In this document: one piece after another, positions 29,830 to 37,377 of the stretch
Numbering within the stretch: position 1 is the stretch's first letter
Layout: every line of letters starts with the position of its first letter
IMG/VR virus record: IMGVR_UViG_3300007555_000003
Location: 1-64,000 of that record
Source: a virus
DNA: 64,000 bases
Strand: one strand, 5' to 3'
Position numbers and translations under genes: made by a program
Notes under the pieces: model-generated
What the model saw: only the letters and a program-made list of their open reading frames with translations
What the model was told of the DNA's origin: nothing
Databases searched by the model: none

Positions 29830-30459
29830 ATGGAGAAAGCAAAACACATCTTACTTAAAGGAAGTTATAATGACGATAGAAATATCGTTGAAGTTGGAAT
29901 AGACGAAGCAGGTCGAGGTGCCTTGGCAGGACCAGTTACAGTATCTGCGGTTATTATGCCGTATGGATTTAACCATCCTCTAATAAAAGATTCTAAATTG
30001 CTAAATGAATCTCAAAGAAAAGAGGCTAGGGAAATAGTATTAGATAACGCAATTGCGTATAGCGTTCAGCATATAGATACGGAAACAATAGAATCTACTA
30101 ACATATTAAAGGCTACTCTTCTAGGAATGAAAGAATGTCTAAACACTATTGACAATTCATTTAATTTTATATTAGTGGATGGAGATCAATTCCACGGATA
30201 CGAAGGAATACCTTTTAAAACTGTAATAGGTGGAGATAATAAATATAGTTCTATTGCTGCTGCATCTATACTTGCTAAAACAAGTAGAGATATGTTAATG
30301 AAAGAATTAGATGAAGAAACTCCAGGATATGGATGGAATTCTAATAAAGGATATGGGACAAAACAACATATAACTGCAATAAAAGAAATGGGAGCTAGTG
30401 ATGTACACAGGCCTTCTTTTATATCACATCTATTAACTACTACTAATTCATTATTCTAA
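29830..30459 (+). CDS. rnhB: ribonuclease HII
   Basis: A 209-residue RNase HII from the ATG at 29830; the ATG at 29803 would add 9 residues but lies inside a small hairpin. Active-site segments are VGIDEAGRGALAGPV (D25, E26), a DSKLL loop, LVDGDQFHG and SIAAASILAKTSRD. It cleaves RNA in RNA/DNA hybrids, for primer removal or recycling of host transcripts. The C-terminus with GYGTKQHITAI and DVHRPSF is complete. The stop overlaps the next start (TAATG). Confidence 0.93.
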   Translation: MEKAKHILLKGSYNDDRNIVEVGIDEAGRGALAGPVTVSAVIMPYGFNHPLIKDSKLLNESQRKEAREIVLDNAIAYSVQHIDTETIESTNILKATLLGMKECLNTIDNSFNFILVDGDQFHGYEGIPFKTVIGGDNKYSSIAAASILAKTSRDMLMKELDEETPGYGWNSNKGYGTKQHITAIKEMGASDVHRPSFISHLLTTTNSLF

Positions 30460-30800
30460 TGAAACTTTTTTACGGCTTTTTATTATTTCTCTTAGGGCAA
30501 GGACTTATTTGGATTCAAACTAACGGTCAATTCGTATGGCCCTGGTTTAAGAAAAACCCATGGCCAGTTGCCATTGGAATGGGTTCTATTATTAGTTACA
30601 TTTTAATTAGAGCAACTCAAATGGTCGTTGAGCACTTTGATGGTTTACTGTGGCCTGGAAGATTCATAGGTTTTGCTAGTGGTATTCTTATATTTACTGC
30701 TATGACTTATTACTTTATGAATGAAGGTATCACAGCGAAGACCGGAGTGTCTCTATTATTAACCCTTATTTTAATATCGATACAAATACTATGGAAATAA
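30459..30800 (+). CDS. small membrane protein
   Basis: A 113-residue protein with three or four hydrophobic helices: one at the N-terminus (FYGFLLFLLGQGLIWI), one near 40-55, one near 70-88, and one at the C-terminus (TGVSLLLTLILISIQILW). It is translationally coupled to RNase HII (1-base overlap) and overlaps the next gene by 10 bases. No family recognised; a membrane-anchoring or superinfection role would be a guess. Confidence 0.62.
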   Translation: MKLFYGFLLFLLGQGLIWIQTNGQFVWPWFKKNPWPVAIGMGSIISYILIRATQMVVEHFDGLLWPGRFIGFASGILIFTAMTYYFMNEGITAKTGVSLLLTLILISIQILWK

Positions 30801-31516
30801 ATTCAGTTACAGTTGTTCTTACCTCATGTGGAAGAGTTGATCTTTTAGAAAAAACACTAGACTCTTTTTTTAAATTCAACACATATCCAATTGAAAGATT
30901 TATTATAACAGAGGACTCTGCACAGGAAGAAGTATTTGATGCATGCAACGATCTCAACAAGAAGTATGACAACTCTCTCGAATTTATGTTTAATGAAAAT
31001 AAACTAGGACAATCTAAGTCAATAGATAAAGCATACTCTACTGTAACTACTAAATACGTTTTTCATTGTGAAGAAGATTGGGAATTCTATAGACATGGAT
31101 TTATCGAAGATTCTATTAGAATTCTCTCTGCTAGTGAAAAAATATTACAAGCATGGATACGCCCAAAGAACGATAGGATTTTAAATAAAATATCTGAAAG
31201 AGTATTTGAATTAAATGGAATGAAAGTTAGGGCTGTTCTTCCTGCTAGTTTTTCGACAGGAGACATGAACGAAGATGGTACACCTATGATAGTCAGGGAT
31301 TATATGGGATTTAGCTGGAATCCAGGCCTAAAACGAATTAGTGACTATAGACTATTAAATAACGGGTACACGGGAATGGTTAGAGAACATCTCGTAGATC
31401 ACTGGTACAGAGATCAGGGTTTTATAGTTGTTAGTTTATCAGTGAATGATAATGATGGATATGTTAAACACATCGGATGGGATAGAAGGGCTGGAGATCC
31501 TGGATTCGTAGGATAG
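30791..31516 (+). CDS. GT-A glycosyltransferase-like protein
   Basis: A 241-residue protein with a GT2-like start (VTVVLTSCGRVDLLEKTLDS), a nucleotide strand region FIITEDSAQEE and an acidic motif HCEEDWEF (E94-E95-D96) where GT-A enzymes have DxD. The C-terminal half contains DYMGFSWNPGLKR and HIGWDRRAGDPGF. Similar proteins occur in marine phages. It may glycosylate surface polymers or phage components. It lies outside the fibre cluster, between a membrane protein and a leader-bearing protein. Confidence 0.72.
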   Translation: MEINSVTVVLTSCGRVDLLEKTLDSFFKFNTYPIERFIITEDSAQEEVFDACNDLNKKYDNSLEFMFNENKLGQSKSIDKAYSTVTTKYVFHCEEDWEFYRHGFIEDSIRILSASEKILQAWIRPKNDRILNKISERVFELNGMKVRAVLPASFSTGDMNEDGTPMIVRDYMGFSWNPGLKRISDYRLLNNGYTGMVREHLVDHWYRDQGFIVVSLSVNDNDGYVKHIGWDRRAGDPGFVG

Positions 31517-31523
31517 ATATATA
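31516..31523 (+). promoter_or_regulatory. GATATATA late-type box
   Basis: Ends 5 bases before the ATG at 31528. The 12-base offset from box start to ATG is the same as at 34854 and 44090. Confidence 0.4.
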
Positions 31524-31527
31524 GAGT

Positions 31528-32085
31528 ATGAAACATCTAATAACATTCGAAAAGTATTACGCGTATAACGATTTCAAAAAGAACTGGGGTTCTCCTGACG
31601 AAATGAAACAGGAAGTTGAATGGATTATGGCAAGATTATTACCTAAGGAAGATATGCTTAAAAGCATTGAAGATCTTTCAACTGACAAGGGTATTAAATT
31701 TGAAATCAAATTATCTTCTAAAGATACAATCCACATGTATAAAGTGAGTGGATGGAGAATGCAAGAAAATGAAGGATGGGAATATTACTACAACAAAAAG
31801 AAGATTATTTATAGAAAGTTAAAAAATCAATTAGAGAAAGAAATCTTATCTGATCTAGATTTATTCTTAAAATATTTTAAATCTTATGATTTCTATTATC
31901 AATATATCGATGATGGAGGACAATATAAAGCTGCTCAAAATAATAACAACTCTATCGTTGATAGGTTTAATAATTTATCATCTTCTGATAAAAAGAAAGC
32001 TAAAAAAGAATTAGTAAAGCATTTTAAAGCTTCTTATAAAGATAAGAAAATTCTTGATTTAGTAAACTCTACGTTTAAATCGTAG
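31528..32085 (+). CDS. protein with capsid-targeting-like leader, unknown body
   Basis: A 185-residue basic protein. The first residues MKHLITFEKYYA follow the M-K-x-[IL]-x-x-F-[EN]-x-[FWY] pattern shared with 24138, 34866, 35740 and, loosely, 36278, which resembles the T4 capsid-targeting leader. The body is rich in Lys, Tyr and Asp, with WEYYYNKKKIIYRKLKNQ in the middle and a Lys-rich end. No fold is recognised. Placement behind a late-type box and ahead of a terminator fits a virion protein packed in the head. Confidence 0.62.
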   Translation: MKHLITFEKYYAYNDFKKNWGSPDEMKQEVEWIMARLLPKEDMLKSIEDLSTDKGIKFEIKLSSKDTIHMYKVSGWRMQENEGWEYYYNKKKIIYRKLKNQLEKEILSDLDLFLKYFKSYDFYYQYIDDGGQYKAAQNNNNSIVDRFNNLSSSDKKKAKKELVKHFKASYKDKKILDLVNSTFKS

Positions 32086-32097
32086 CTCTTTAAAAAT

Positions 32098-32120
32098 AAC
32101 CCGAACTTATCGGGTTTTTT
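32098..32120 (+). terminator. intrinsic terminator
   Basis: AACCCGA (32098-32104) pairs with TCGGGTT (32110-32116) across a 5-base loop, followed by Ts. It ends the operon just before the glutamine amidotransferase gene, whose start is only 4 bases further. Confidence 0.85.
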
Positions 32121-32123
32121 ACT

Positions 32124-32720
32124 ATGACTATTTACGTAGCACCACCGAGAGGAATTAAAGAAAAGGAGTCAATTCGACTCTGGCTTTCTCATTACAATCA
32201 CGAAATAATATGGCTAGATCTTAGACGCAAAGTCAAAGGACCTTTACTACTATGTGGAGGAGCAGACATTGGAAAGGACGAAGAAAGAGATGCTAGGGAA
32301 TTCGTATGGATTAAGCAGGCTTTAGATTCTAATAATAGAATATTAGGAATATGTAGAGGAATGCAAATCCTAAATCATTATTTTGGAGGAAAGGTAGAAG
32401 ATTTATCTGATGCAATAGTAGAAGATCATAAAGCAGCTGACTTTTCAGAAGACATTGATCATAGTGGGAAGCCATCTCAATTCCACACGGTTGAAGACTT
32501 GAATGGTACATTAACTAGTGTTAATTCAAGACACCACCAACATTGTAATATACTAGCCACTAATTTTAAAGCAACACATCTTTCATATCCATTATATTCT
32601 GTAGTTGAAGGATTCGAAGATTTAGATAAAAAGATATGGGCAGTTCAATGGCATCCTGAAAAGATGGAGTCAGAAGATAACGAATATCCTTTAGGTAAAC
32701 TGTACCATAAGTTTTTGTAA
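32124..32720 (+). CDS. class I glutamine amidotransferase-like hydrolase (C26 type)
   Basis: A 198-residue protein. The nucleophile elbow is GICRGMQ (C77), and the catalytic His is in QWHPEKME (H177), with the paired Glu at 179. The substrate loop has VNSRHHQ, as in gamma-glutamyl-GABA hydrolases (PuuD-type, peptidase C26). It should release ammonia or cleave gamma-glutamyl bonds. With the ATP-grasp ligase (24138) and the amidoligase-like protein (49247) it may form a gamma-glutamyl modification set; this is speculative. It follows a terminator, and no promoter is obvious. Confidence 0.8.
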   Translation: MTIYVAPPRGIKEKESIRLWLSHYNHEIIWLDLRRKVKGPLLLCGGADIGKDEERDAREFVWIKQALDSNNRILGICRGMQILNHYFGGKVEDLSDAIVEDHKAADFSEDIDHSGKPSQFHTVEDLNGTLTSVNSRHHQHCNILATNFKATHLSYPLYSVVEGFEDLDKKIWAVQWHPEKMESEDNEYPLGKLYHKFL

Positions 32721-32741
32721 TAACCTATGGTTATAACCAAA

Positions 32742-32809
32742 AGTTTTTTGAAAATAAACAGCTAAAAGTTTTTTTATCTCAGATTTTTTGCTTATATTAG
32801 TATAGTAAT
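32742..32809 (+). promoter_or_regulatory. conserved long promoter repeat, copy B
   Basis: Nearly identical to copy A over the whole length. The AGTATAG core starts 27 bases before the ATG at 32826, the same offset as in copy A. Confidence 0.7.
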
Positions 32810-32825
32810 CAATCAAGCAATAATA

Positions 32826-33050
32826 ATGATCAGAAAAAAACTTCACAAACATCAATCAAACCCTGTAATAATCGACTTAACAGGTCCTGAAGGAAATGCC
32901 TTCATGCTATTAGCTTACGCAAAAAGTTTTTCAAAAGATCTTGGAAAGGATTGGGAAACTCTTTATTCTCAAATGACAGGAGGAGACTATGAAAATCTTA
33001 TTAAGGTATTTGACGAAGCGTTTGGAGATTTTGTAATCTTAGAAAGGTAA
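32826..33050 (+). CDS. small conserved phage protein, unknown
   Basis: A 74-residue protein with a strand VIIDLTGPEGNAFMLLAYA, a helix FSKDLGKDWETLYSQM and the segment GGDYENLIKVFDEAFGDFV. This type of short protein (DLTGPEGNAF ... DYENL ... FDxxFGD) occurs in many tailed phages, but its function is unknown to me. It is expressed from promoter repeat B, and its stop overlaps the next start. Confidence 0.68.
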   Translation: MIRKKLHKHQSNPVIIDLTGPEGNAFMLLAYAKSFSKDLGKDWETLYSQMTGGDYENLIKVFDEAFGDFVILER

Positions 33051-33187
33051 TGGAAAACAAGGGTAAGAAATTAAAAGAAGTAAATTTAACATTACAAGAG
33101 TGGCTTGATGCCCTTCGTATGCCTACTCCTGTGAGAAACAAGAAAAAGTATCGAAGAAAGAATAAGCATAAAAATAAAGAAGATTAA
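33050..33187 (+). CDS. 45-residue basic protein
   Basis: A short ORF starting in the TAATG overlap with the previous stop. It encodes MENKGKKLKEVNLTLQEWLD, then ALRMPTPVRNKKKYRRK and a Lys/Asn-rich end. The tight coupling and strongly basic tail suggest a real gene, perhaps nucleic-acid or ribosome binding. No family recognised. Confidence 0.55.
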   Translation: MENKGKKLKEVNLTLQEWLDALRMPTPVRNKKKYRRKNKHKNKED

Positions 33188-33246
33188 AAATAAACAGTAA
33201 AATGTTTTTTTATCTCAAGTATTTTGCTTATATTAGTATAGTAATT
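33186..33246 (+). promoter_or_regulatory. conserved long promoter repeat, copy C
   Basis: A shorter copy keeping AAAATAAACAG, TTTTTTTATCTCA and TTTTGCTTATATTAGTATAG. The AGTATAG core starts 30 bases before the ATG at 33265. Confidence 0.68.
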
Positions 33247-33264
33247 AATAATTAAAACAAACAC

Positions 33265-33678
33265 ATGAACTTAGAATCAATCAAAGCAAACGGAATTAGT
33301 TGGTATGAACCTGCAAAATCTATTATCCCACATCTCACTACTCAAATTGGAATCTTTAAAATGAGACATCCAGAAAAGGATATTTTCGAAAAGTTCGGAG
33401 ATGGCGAATACTTTTCAGGAAGGCGATTTAACGATAACGGTGATGTAGCAATTAGAATTGGTGGAGCAATTGTTAGACAAGCACAGGAAGAATACATTTA
33501 TTCTAACATGGGTCGCAATTCAATGACATCTGAGGAAACTCTTCCTCTTTTAGAAGGTATCATTAGCGCATGGTTCGACACTCTCTCCGCTTCTGAAATT
33601 GATATGCTTATTGTCGACGGACTTAAGTGTTGTGCAGAAACAGATCATTGGTACGAATTTGAAAAGCAATGGGACTAA
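33265..33678 (+). CDS. hypothetical early protein
   Basis: A 137-residue acidic protein: ISWYEPAKSIIPHL near the start, EYFSGRRFNDNGDVAIRIGG in the centre, then a helix ending DGLKCCAETDHWYEFEKQWD. The Cys pair and the acidic aromatic end are distinctive, but I recognise no family. It is driven by promoter repeat C and overlaps the following gene (TAATG), so it is probably an early takeover protein. Confidence 0.62.
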   Translation: MNLESIKANGISWYEPAKSIIPHLTTQIGIFKMRHPEKDIFEKFGDGEYFSGRRFNDNGDVAIRIGGAIVRQAQEEYIYSNMGRNSMTSEETLPLLEGIISAWFDTLSASEIDMLIVDGLKCCAETDHWYEFEKQWD

Positions 33679-33911
33679 TGATTTCAATGTATGAACGCAT
33701 TGCTAGAATCGAAGGCACGACTCATGTCGTACGAATAGAAGACAGTGTAGTATACAGGCAAAATGGATATGAAGTAATTGGTGACAATCTGTTTGTTCAG
33801 ACTGAAGACCGATTACTTTTTATGGATTTCGATGTATTTACGTTAGAAGAAGCATGCATGGCCGAACGAACGGTCAAAGAAGTAAAAAAGAAACTTAATA
33901 CAAACTCTTAA
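33678..33911 (+). CDS. small hypothetical protein
   Basis: A 77-residue protein from the ATG at 33678, which overlaps the previous stop. Other in-frame ATGs lie at 33669 and 33687. It is beta-rich first (THVVRIEDSVVYRQNGYEVIG), then has an acidic strand (LLFMDFDVFTLEEA) and a Lys-rich helical end. Function unknown; co-translated with the preceding early protein. Confidence 0.58.
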   Translation: MISMYERIARIEGTTHVVRIEDSVVYRQNGYEVIGDNLFVQTEDRLLFMDFDVFTLEEACMAERTVKEVKKKLNTNS

Positions 33912-33921
33912 TATAAAATAT

Positions 33922-34854
33922 ATGGCAGCAGACTACGGATATTGTTGTATCAACATGACTCTTAAAAAAGAATCGAACATATATGTTGGTAGAAAAATGA
34001 TTAAAAGAACCTTCATGGAAAAAGGTATTAAATACGCATCAGAACTTGCAGTGTTAAATATCAAGGACATGATAGAAATTATCAAGTGGAATTACAAGAA
34101 CGACATAACAATGTATCGTATGTCAAGTAATCTATTTCCATGGATGTCGGAATACGAATTATCTGAACTTCCTGATTATGACAAAGTGTGTAATCTAATG
34201 AAAGGTGCGGGTAAACTTGCTAAGCAATATGGCCAAAGATTGACATTCCATCCAGGTCCTTTCAATGTTCTTGCTTCTCCGAATGAAAAGGTAGTTATCA
34301 AAGCCCTTAAAGATTTACGTCAACATGGCGAAATAATGGATATGCTAGATTTACCACAAACTCCTTATGCTGCTATCAATATTCACATCGGCGGAACTTA
34401 CGACGATAAAGAAGCTACTAAGAAAAGGTTTGCTGAAAATTTCAAGCGACTTACTCCAAGTGCAGCGAATCGTCTAGTTATCGAAAACGATGACAAAACA
34501 GCACAATATTCTGTACAGGATTTATATGACATACATCTTCTTACACAGAAGACGCCTATTACGTTCGATTATCACCATCACTGGTGTTACGAAGATCCAA
34601 TGCCAGAAAAAGAAGCTCTAGAACTTGCTGCTAAATCATGGCCTACAGGAATTCGCCAACTATGCCATTATTCTTCATGTAAACAAATACACGAAGATGC
34701 TACACAGGGCAACAAACGTGCACATGCTGATTATGTATATGACCATATTGAAACGTATGGCATGGATCTAGATATTGAACTAGAAGCAAAGGCGAAAGAA
34801 CTTGCTCTTCAAAGATATAAGAAAGAGTTTTTAAAGGAACTCGTTCTATCATAG
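33922..34854 (+). CDS. uvdE: UV-damage endonuclease (UvdE/UVDE family)
   Basis: A 310-residue TIM-barrel DNA repair enzyme. Family signatures are GYCCINMTL near the start, YRMSSNLFPW, LTFHPGPFNVLASPNEKVV, INIHIGGTYDDKEA, LVIENDDK and FDYHHHWCY. The His, Glu and Asp residues of these segments are the metal ligands. It nicks DNA 5' of UV photoproducts and some other lesions, starting repair independent of UvrABC. This would help a phage in sunlit surface water. Length matches family members. It follows the small early genes by 10 bases. Confidence 0.9.
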   Translation: MAADYGYCCINMTLKKESNIYVGRKMIKRTFMEKGIKYASELAVLNIKDMIEIIKWNYKNDITMYRMSSNLFPWMSEYELSELPDYDKVCNLMKGAGKLAKQYGQRLTFHPGPFNVLASPNEKVVIKALKDLRQHGEIMDMLDLPQTPYAAINIHIGGTYDDKEATKKRFAENFKRLTPSAANRLVIENDDKTAQYSVQDLYDIHLLTQKTPITFDYHHHWCYEDPMPEKEALELAAKSWPTGIRQLCHYSSCKQIHEDATQGNKRAHADYVYDHIETYGMDLDIELEAKAKELALQRYKKEFLKELVLS

Positions 34855-34861
34855 ATATATA
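34854..34861 (+). promoter_or_regulatory. GATATATA late-type box
   Basis: Box start is 12 bases before the ATG at 34866, and the box partly overlaps the uvdE stop codon. Confidence 0.4.
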
Positions 34862-34865
34862 AGTT

Positions 34866-35405
34866 ATGAAGTTTATTAAAACATTTGAAGATTGGAATGG
34901 AGTTTCTCCAGAATTAAAGGCTCACGTTGAAGAAGGATTAGATCTTACTAATTCATTCTTTCGTTTAGGAAGTGATGCATACTCTAAATTGTTTGAAGAA
35001 GTAAAACAATACTGGGATAAAAATAATATCATTCTAAAAGGTCCTTCTGGATGGATGGCTAAAAACCTAGAAGTAGGAACTAAAGCAGTCTATAAACCTA
35101 GAGGAGGAAATCAAAAGAATGTAAAATTAGATTCACCAACGAGGGGTGGAAATAAGAAATTCATAGTTTACAGAAATAGTGGAAGAACTGATAAAGAAGG
35201 AAACATCATTGCTAAGAAATTAGAATGGGGAGATCCTTCATCTACTATTAAGAACGACGACCCGGGAAGAGCAGCTAACTTTTGGGCTAGACACGGTTGT
35301 GATAAAATGGCTAAGATGGATCCGACTAAGGCGGGATTTTGGGCATGTTACGGACCTACTCTTTTTGGAAAACAGCTTGGTATAAAAAGCGATCAACCAT
35401 GGTAG
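34866..35405 (+). CDS. leader-bearing phage protein with RHxC...WxC motif
   Basis: A 179-residue basic protein. The start MKFIKTFEDWNG fits the capsid-targeting-like leader pattern. The centre has GPSGWMAKNLEVGTKAVYKP and many Gly/Lys/Asn residues. The end has a motif I have seen in other myovirus proteins: WGDPSSTIKN, then FWARHGCDKM and AGFWACYG. The His/Cys set (H, C, C) could bind a metal. I infer a head-associated or packaged protein; its activity is unknown. Confidence 0.65.
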   Translation: MKFIKTFEDWNGVSPELKAHVEEGLDLTNSFFRLGSDAYSKLFEEVKQYWDKNNIILKGPSGWMAKNLEVGTKAVYKPRGGNQKNVKLDSPTRGGNKKFIVYRNSGRTDKEGNIIAKKLEWGDPSSTIKNDDPGRAANFWARHGCDKMAKMDPTKAGFWACYGPTLFGKQLGIKSDQPW

Positions 35406-35743
35406 ATAAAGATTGTAAATGTAAAAGTTGCGGTTGTGGAGAAATGTCCATGGAAGAAATGATATCCATGGTCGATGATAAAACATTACCCTTTACGGAG
35501 ACGGCTGTTTCAAAAAATATAATCATTAGAGAATTCTTACCAAACCAACCTGAACATCTTTTTAAATGGCACTTCGACGAGGAGGACAGGGTTATCGAAG
35601 CTTTAAACGAAAATGATTGGAAGTTCCAATATGATAATAAGCTCCCTATAGAATTAAAAGGATATATAGAAGTAAATGCAGGAGAGTATCATAGAATTAT
35701 ACAAGGTACTTCTTCTTTGAAAATACAAATAACTAGAAAATGA
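35399..35743 (+). CDS. cupin-like small protein with Cys-rich start
   Basis: The preferred start is the ATG at 35399 (114 residues, MVDKDCKCKSCGCGEMSMEE), overlapping the previous gene by 7 bases; the ATG at 35339 would lie deep within that gene. A Cys-rich N-terminus (four Cys in CKCKSCGC) may bind metal. The rest resembles a small cupin barrel: HLFKWHFDEEDRVIEAL, WKFQYDNKLPIELKGYIEV, AGEYHRIIQG. Similar proteins occur in marine phages. Function unknown. Confidence 0.6.
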   Translation: MVDKDCKCKSCGCGEMSMEEMISMVDDKTLPFTETAVSKNIIIREFLPNQPEHLFKWHFDEEDRVIEALNENDWKFQYDNKLPIELKGYIEVNAGEYHRIIQGTSSLKIQITRK

Positions 35744-36222
35744 AACATATAAAGCTATTTGAATCCTTTGTAAACGACAAAGAAATTTCTACATGGGAAA
35801 AAGAGTTTGGTAAATTACCAATTCCTAAGAAAATTAAGGATATATCTAAAGAAATGGCTAAGGCCGGTTTTATTAGAAAAGATACGAAATCTGTTCAAGC
35901 CAAATTATGGATTGGATTAGAAGGAATTTCATGGATAGAAATGAAAGAAAAATTCGGAGACATAGTAGGTAAATTCTATGGTGGACAATTCTATCAAGCA
36001 ATGACAAACCCTATGGCTGAAAAATCTGCATATTATGCGTATGAAGTTTCTAAACATGTAGAAGATCTAGCAGCGAATGATGAAAGCGTAGAACCTGCGT
36101 ATTATATGATGAAAAATTACTTTAATTCATTTGAATTAAAAATTGATAGAAACAGGGTATTCGATAGAGCGGTTAAAGAGCTAGAAGCCTGGATGAAACA
36201 AAATAAGATTAAAACCCTATAA
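35740..36222 (+). CDS. leader-bearing protein, unknown body
   Basis: A 160-residue protein starting MKHIKLFESFVND, again the M-K-x-[IL]-x-x-F-[EN] pattern. The body contains KIKDISKEMAKAGFIRKD, SVQAKLWIGLEGISWIEM and a helical C-terminal half. It overlaps the previous gene by 4 bases. With 34866 and 36278 it forms a block of leader-bearing genes, so a virion or prohead location is inferred. Confidence 0.6.
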   Translation: MKHIKLFESFVNDKEISTWEKEFGKLPIPKKIKDISKEMAKAGFIRKDTKSVQAKLWIGLEGISWIEMKEKFGDIVGKFYGGQFYQAMTNPMAEKSAYYAYEVSKHVEDLAANDESVEPAYYMMKNYFNSFELKIDRNRVFDRAVKELEAWMKQNKIKTL

Positions 36223-36227
36223 AAAGG

Positions 36228-36235
36228 GATATATA
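36228..36235 (+). promoter_or_regulatory. GATATATA late-type box
   Basis: Lies 50 bases before the ATG at 36278. A small CCCT/AGGG hairpin (36215-36228) lies immediately upstream. Confidence 0.4.
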
Positions 36236-36277
36236 GATAGTAATTAACACCACAAAAACAAATAAAATAAAAAAATT

Positions 36278-37303
36278 ATGGCAAAATTAAAATCATTTGA
36301 ACAGTTTTTATCTGAGATGGATAGAACTGAGGAGGTGCAACAAGATGTAGTTGCAACAGCTGAGCCAGTTGAACAATCTGAAGAAAAAGCGGAAGAAGTT
36401 CAAGGAAACGGTGATGCTATAGAAGAAGCAGTAAACGCATCCGGTTATATTAAGGCTGGAAAATTAGGTTACAATGACCAATTCTTAGGAAGAAGATCTT
36501 TATCATGGACATTATCCGTTGATTTAGGTTTAAAAGCATCAGACGAATTCGTTGGACCTTGGTTAGGATTTGATCACGTATCATTATACGCGATTGGTAA
36601 AAAAGGAGGAACAATTCTTGATGACGCTCTAACAGGCAAATATACTTATGACGAATTAAAGGCAGCAGCTGCCGATTTCTTAGGTATTAAAGAATCTGAA
36701 GAAGTAATCGAAGATGAAATAGCTGAAAACATTGAAGTAGTAACTGAATCTGGTGAAGAAGCTGGTTTACCTGCTGAAGATTTAAAAGATGAAACTGAAG
36801 TAGTTGACAATGATTGTGAAACTCCTGAAGACAAATCAGACGAATTAGAAGCTGAATTAGAAGACACTGTCGATGCTGCTGGAAATGAAGAAATTTCTGA
36901 AGCTGAAGAAACTGAAGAGGTTGCTGAAGAAGAAACTGAAGAAGTTGCTGAAGCTGAAGAAACTGAAGAGGTTGCTGAAGAAGAAACTGAAGAAGTTGCT
37001 GAAGAAGAGGAAGAAGTAAGATTAGTTTCTGATATGTTAAAAGAGGTTTACGAATCATGTAAAAATGAAGCTAAAGCTTGGGAAGACGATGCACATGATG
37101 AGCATACTGTTGAAACGTATATGAAAGAAAATGCTGCATTAGTTGGAGCGCTAGCTGCCCAATCTCTTAAAGAAATGAAAGAAGATTATTCAGTTGAAGC
37201 TTATGAAGCTGCATGTAATGAAATGATCGAATCATATTCTAAGAAAGTGAATGAGATGAAAGAATCTGATTCAGCTGTTGGTGAGGAAACTCCAGAAGCT
37301 TAA
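36278..37303 (+). CDS. highly acidic prohead/scaffold-like protein with leader
   Basis: A 341-residue, very acidic protein. The start MAKLKSFEQFLSEM resembles the T4 capsid-targeting leader and has an L-x-E site (LSE) like the one cut by T4 gp21 protease. Residues about 55-130 form a compact domain (GYIKAGKLGYNDQFLGRR, WLGFDHVSLYAI). About 145-245 is a Glu/Ala/Val repeat, including a perfect 51-base duplication. The C-terminal 90 residues are helical. Acidic, leader-bearing and late-box driven, it looks like a core or scaffold protein of the prohead, but head genes are not in this window, so this is inference. Confidence 0.62.
   Translation: MAKLKSFEQFLSEMDRTEEVQQDVVATAEPVEQSEEKAEEVQGNGDAIEEAVNASGYIKAGKLGYNDQFLGRRSLSWTLSVDLGLKASDEFVGPWLGFDHVSLYAIGKKGGTILDDALTGKYTYDELKAAAADFLGIKESEEVIEDEIAENIEVVTESGEEAGLPAEDLKDETEVVDNDCETPEDKSDELEAELEDTVDAAGNEEISEAEETEEVAEEETEEVAEAEETEEVAEEETEEVAEEEEEVRLVSDMLKEVYESCKNEAKAWEDDAHDEHTVETYMKENAALVGALAAQSLKEMKEDYSVEAYEAACNEMIESYSKKVNEMKESDSAVGEETPEA
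36902..37003 (+). repeat. perfect 51-bp tandem duplication
   Basis: Units 36902-36952 and 36953-37003 are identical and encode a 17-residue acidic unit (AEETEEVAEEETEEVAE). Such a perfect copy suggests recent expansion. Confidence 0.9.
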
Positions 37304-37331
37304 TATTAAAATTAACAATATAAACTTTTTA

Positions 37332-37365
37332 AAGGGTTCATGTATAATACATGGACCCTTTTTAT
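37332..37365 (+). terminator. intrinsic terminator
   Basis: AAGGGTTCATGT (37332-37343) pairs with ACATGGACCCTT (37349-37360), one G-T pair, around ATAAT, and a T-rich tail follows. It separates the leader-gene block from the dCMP deaminase gene. Confidence 0.85.
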
Positions 37366-37377
37366 TTATAAAGTAAT

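Noticed and set aside
35339-35398. Upstream start for the cupin-like gene
   Set aside because: This extension would overlap the previous gene by 67 bases; the ATG at 35399 gives a short 7-base overlap as seen elsewhere.
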